A stretch of 7,390 bases of DNA from an uncultured Oscillospiraceae bacterium (GTDB lineage: Bacteria; Bacillota; Clostridia; Oscillospirales; Oscillospiraceae), in the NCBI GenBank assembly GCA_905236265.1, contig CAJOOV010000205.1:1-7390 (forward strand), given 5' to 3'. Positions 6,365 through 7,390 of this stretch are shown here, piece by piece. Positions within the stretch are counted from its first letter, which is position 1. Every line of letters starts with the position of its first letter. A model generated the notes under the pieces. That model saw nothing but the letters and a program-made list of their open reading frames with translations, was not told the origin of the DNA and ran no database searches. The position numbers and the translations under genes are program-made.

Positions 6365-7015
6365 ATGGAACTCAAGGACATTCTCAGCCGCTGCGACCAC
6401 ACGCTGCTGGCACAGACCGCCACATGGGAGGAGATTCGTCAAATCTGCGACGATGGGATAAAGTATGCCACCGCCTCTGTGTGCATCCCTGCCGGATATG
6501 TAAGGCAGGCAAAGGAGTATGTGGGGGACAATCTCCCCATCTGCACCGTCATCGGCTTCCCCAACGGATACGACACCACCGCCGCAAAGTGCTTCATGGC
6601 AAAGGATGCCGTGGAAAACGGAGCGGATGAGGTGGACATGGTCATCAATCTGGGCTGGGTGAAGGACGGAAAATATGACGCCGTGCTGGAGGAGATCAGG
6701 GCGGTGAAGGCCGCCTGTCAGGGTCGGCTGCTGAAGGTGATTATCGAGACCTGCCTGCTCACGCAGGAGGAAAAGGTGCGCATGTGTGAGGTTGTCTCCC
6801 AGTCCGGGGCGGAGTATATCAAGACCTCCACCGGTTTCTCCACCGCCGGGGCCACCAGAGAGGATGTGGCACTCTTTGCCGCCCACGTCGCCCCCCATGT
6901 GAAAATCAAGGCCGCCGGGGGCATCTCCACCCTGCAGGATGCGGAGGATTTCATCGCCCTTGGCGCCTCAAGGCTGGGCACCAGCAGGATTGTGAAGCTG
7001 GTCAAGGCCATGTGA
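6365..7015 (+). CDS. deoC: Deoxyribose-phosphate aldolase
   Basis: 216-residue class I aldolase that splits 2-deoxy-D-ribose 5-phosphate into glyceraldehyde 3-phosphate and acetaldehyde, the last step of deoxynucleoside breakdown. Family marks in order: DHTLL (11-15); SVCIP (38-42); VIGFPNG (62-68); DEVDMVINLG (88-97) with D91; the Schiff-base lysine K153 in YIKTSTGF (151-158); and the proton-relay lysine K182 in KAAGGI. It closes with GTSR (205-208) in the phosphate-binding region. The length is usual for the short bacterial form. AAGGAGG (6351-6357) is a strong ribosome binding site 7 nt before the ATG. It lies 15 nt after tdk with no promoter or terminator visible between them, so it is almost certainly cotranscribed. 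Confidence 0.97.
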   Translation: MELKDILSRCDHTLLAQTATWEEIRQICDDGIKYATASVCIPAGYVRQAKEYVGDNLPICTVIGFPNGYDTTAAKCFMAKDAVENGADEVDMVINLGWVKDGKYDAVLEEIRAVKAACQGRLLKVIIETCLLTQEEKVRMCEVVSQSGAEYIKTSTGFSTAGATREDVALFAAHVAPHVKIKAAGGISTLQDAEDFIALGASRLGTSRIVKLVKAM

Positions 7016-7059
7016 GCCGCCTCCTCTTTTTCCCGGCGGAAAAAAGGGAAACTTTCATA

Positions 7060-7088
7060 TTGATTATTATCTCAAAATCTTTTATAAT
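7060..7088 (+). promoter_or_regulatory. Promoter of the BMP-family lipoprotein gene
   Basis: TTGATT (7060-7065; 4 of 6) and a perfect TATAAT (7083-7088) with a 17-bp spacer in an AT-rich stretch. The predicted start is near 7095 and the leader is about 50 nt. Upstream, between the deoC stop and this promoter, there is a short T-rich/A-rich hairpin (7027-7033 with 7038-7044) without a following T run. Read-through from deoC therefore remains possible. Confidence 0.82.
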
Positions 7089-7092
7089 GGTG

Positions 7093-7116
7093 CTGTCAGG
7101 ATGTGTCGTATGACAG
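7093..7116 (+). repeat. Inverted repeat at the predicted transcription start (possible operator or leader stem)
   Basis: CTGTCA (7093-7098) and TGACAG (7111-7116) are perfect inverted copies separated by 12 bp. They begin 4 bp after the -10 box and span the predicted start. The position suits a repressor site that would block initiation, or a 5' stem in the RNA. No regulator family can be named from six-base arms. Confidence 0.45.
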
Positions 7117-7145
7117 ACTGAAAAGAATCAAAGGAGAGATGCAAA

Positions 7146-7390
7146 ATGAAACGTTACCTTGCTCTGCTGCTGGCTCTTGTCATGTGCCTGAGCCTTGTGG
7201 CCTGCGGCGGCGGTTCCTCCGGCCAGAGCGCCGCACCGTCCGAAACCGGTGAGAGTGCCGGGAATGCCGAGGCAGCCGAGGGCGCTGAGGGCACGGAGAC
7301 TGCCGCTCCCGCCGCCTCCGATGTGAAGGTCGCCATGATTACCGACTACGGCGACATCACCGACCAGTCCTTCAACCAGACCACCTATGA
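7146..7390 (+). CDS. BMP/PnrA family substrate-binding lipoprotein of an ABC nucleoside importer (N-terminal part; cut by right edge)
   Basis: Only the first 81 residues are present. A lipoprotein signal peptide (Met-Lys-Arg, hydrophobic core, lipobox LVAC with C20 as the lipidated residue) is followed by a Gly/Ser/Ala/Glu-rich flexible tether (about 21-58). The mature domain then starts as KVAMITDYGDITDQSFNQ, the characteristic opening of the BMP/PnrA family, whose studied members bind purine or other nucleosides outside the membrane for an ABC importer. AAGGAGAG (7131-7138) lies 7 nt before the ATG. It follows the tdk-deoC genes in the same direction, which supports a nucleoside ligand, but the ligand-contacting residues further along are outside the window. 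The ATPase and permease genes would be expected downstream. Confidence 0.88.
   Translation, partial: MKRYLALLLALVMCLSLVACGGGSSGQSAAPSETGESAGNAEAAEGAEGTETAAPAASDVKVAMITDYGDITDQSFNQTTY

Noticed and set aside
5984..6898. 304-codon minus-strand open frame under tdk and deoC
   Set aside because: Both sense genes are intact and well recognised. The antisense peptide is a codon-bias artefact without domains.
7016..7045. Possible deoC terminator
   Set aside because: CCGCC/GGCGG and TTTTTCC/GGAAAAA pairings exist, but neither has a T run after the 3' arm on the plus strand, so a standard intrinsic terminator is not supported.

Overview
The window reads as ordinary chromosomal DNA of a fairly GC-rich, low-copy-element Firmicute, most likely a Clostridia member of the Oscillospiraceae/Ruminococcaceae type. 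The pointers are a PolC-type replicative polymerase, a LytR-CpsA-Psr (LCP) cell-wall ligase, near-consensus SigA-like promoters with 17-bp spacers, strong AGGAGG-type ribosome binding sites, and a Gram-positive-style lipoprotein. The genus is inference only. I see no mobile element, CRISPR array, rRNA or tRNA, and no broken gene.

Left part (1-3064, minus strand): the first 1021 residues of PolC, running off the left edge before the end of the palm and the C-terminal domains. A 230-bp intergenic region (3065-3294) holds two back-to-back promoters, one for polC and one for an LCP-family protein (3295-4311, plus). The LCP leader RNA contains a compact near-perfect hairpin. The LCP gene ends in a strong GC-rich hairpin terminator, which sits between it and the convergent sfsA gene (4358-5038, minus). 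For sfsA the evidence favours a GTG start at 5038 over the longer ATG reading from 5101.

Right part (5113-7390, plus): a strong promoter, divergent from the sfsA promoter, drives three tightly packed genes. These are a seven-helix YgjV-family membrane protein, thymidine kinase (tdk) and deoxyribose-phosphate aldolase (deoC). After 130 bp with its own consensus-like promoter and an inverted repeat near the predicted transcription start comes the first part of a BMP/PnrA-family lipoprotein, a typical nucleoside-binding component of an ABC importer. It is cut by the right edge.

Together the right half looks like a deoxynucleoside uptake and salvage locus. The lipoprotein would capture nucleosides, Tdk would trap thymidine as dTMP, and DeoC would feed deoxyribose 5-phosphate into glycolysis. 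The YgjV-family protein heads the same transcript, and its helix pattern looks like a duplicated three-helix unit around a linker helix. That invites the idea that it too is a small-molecule carrier, but this is not shown by the sequence. No exotic or clearly new system is visible; the findings below are modest leads.
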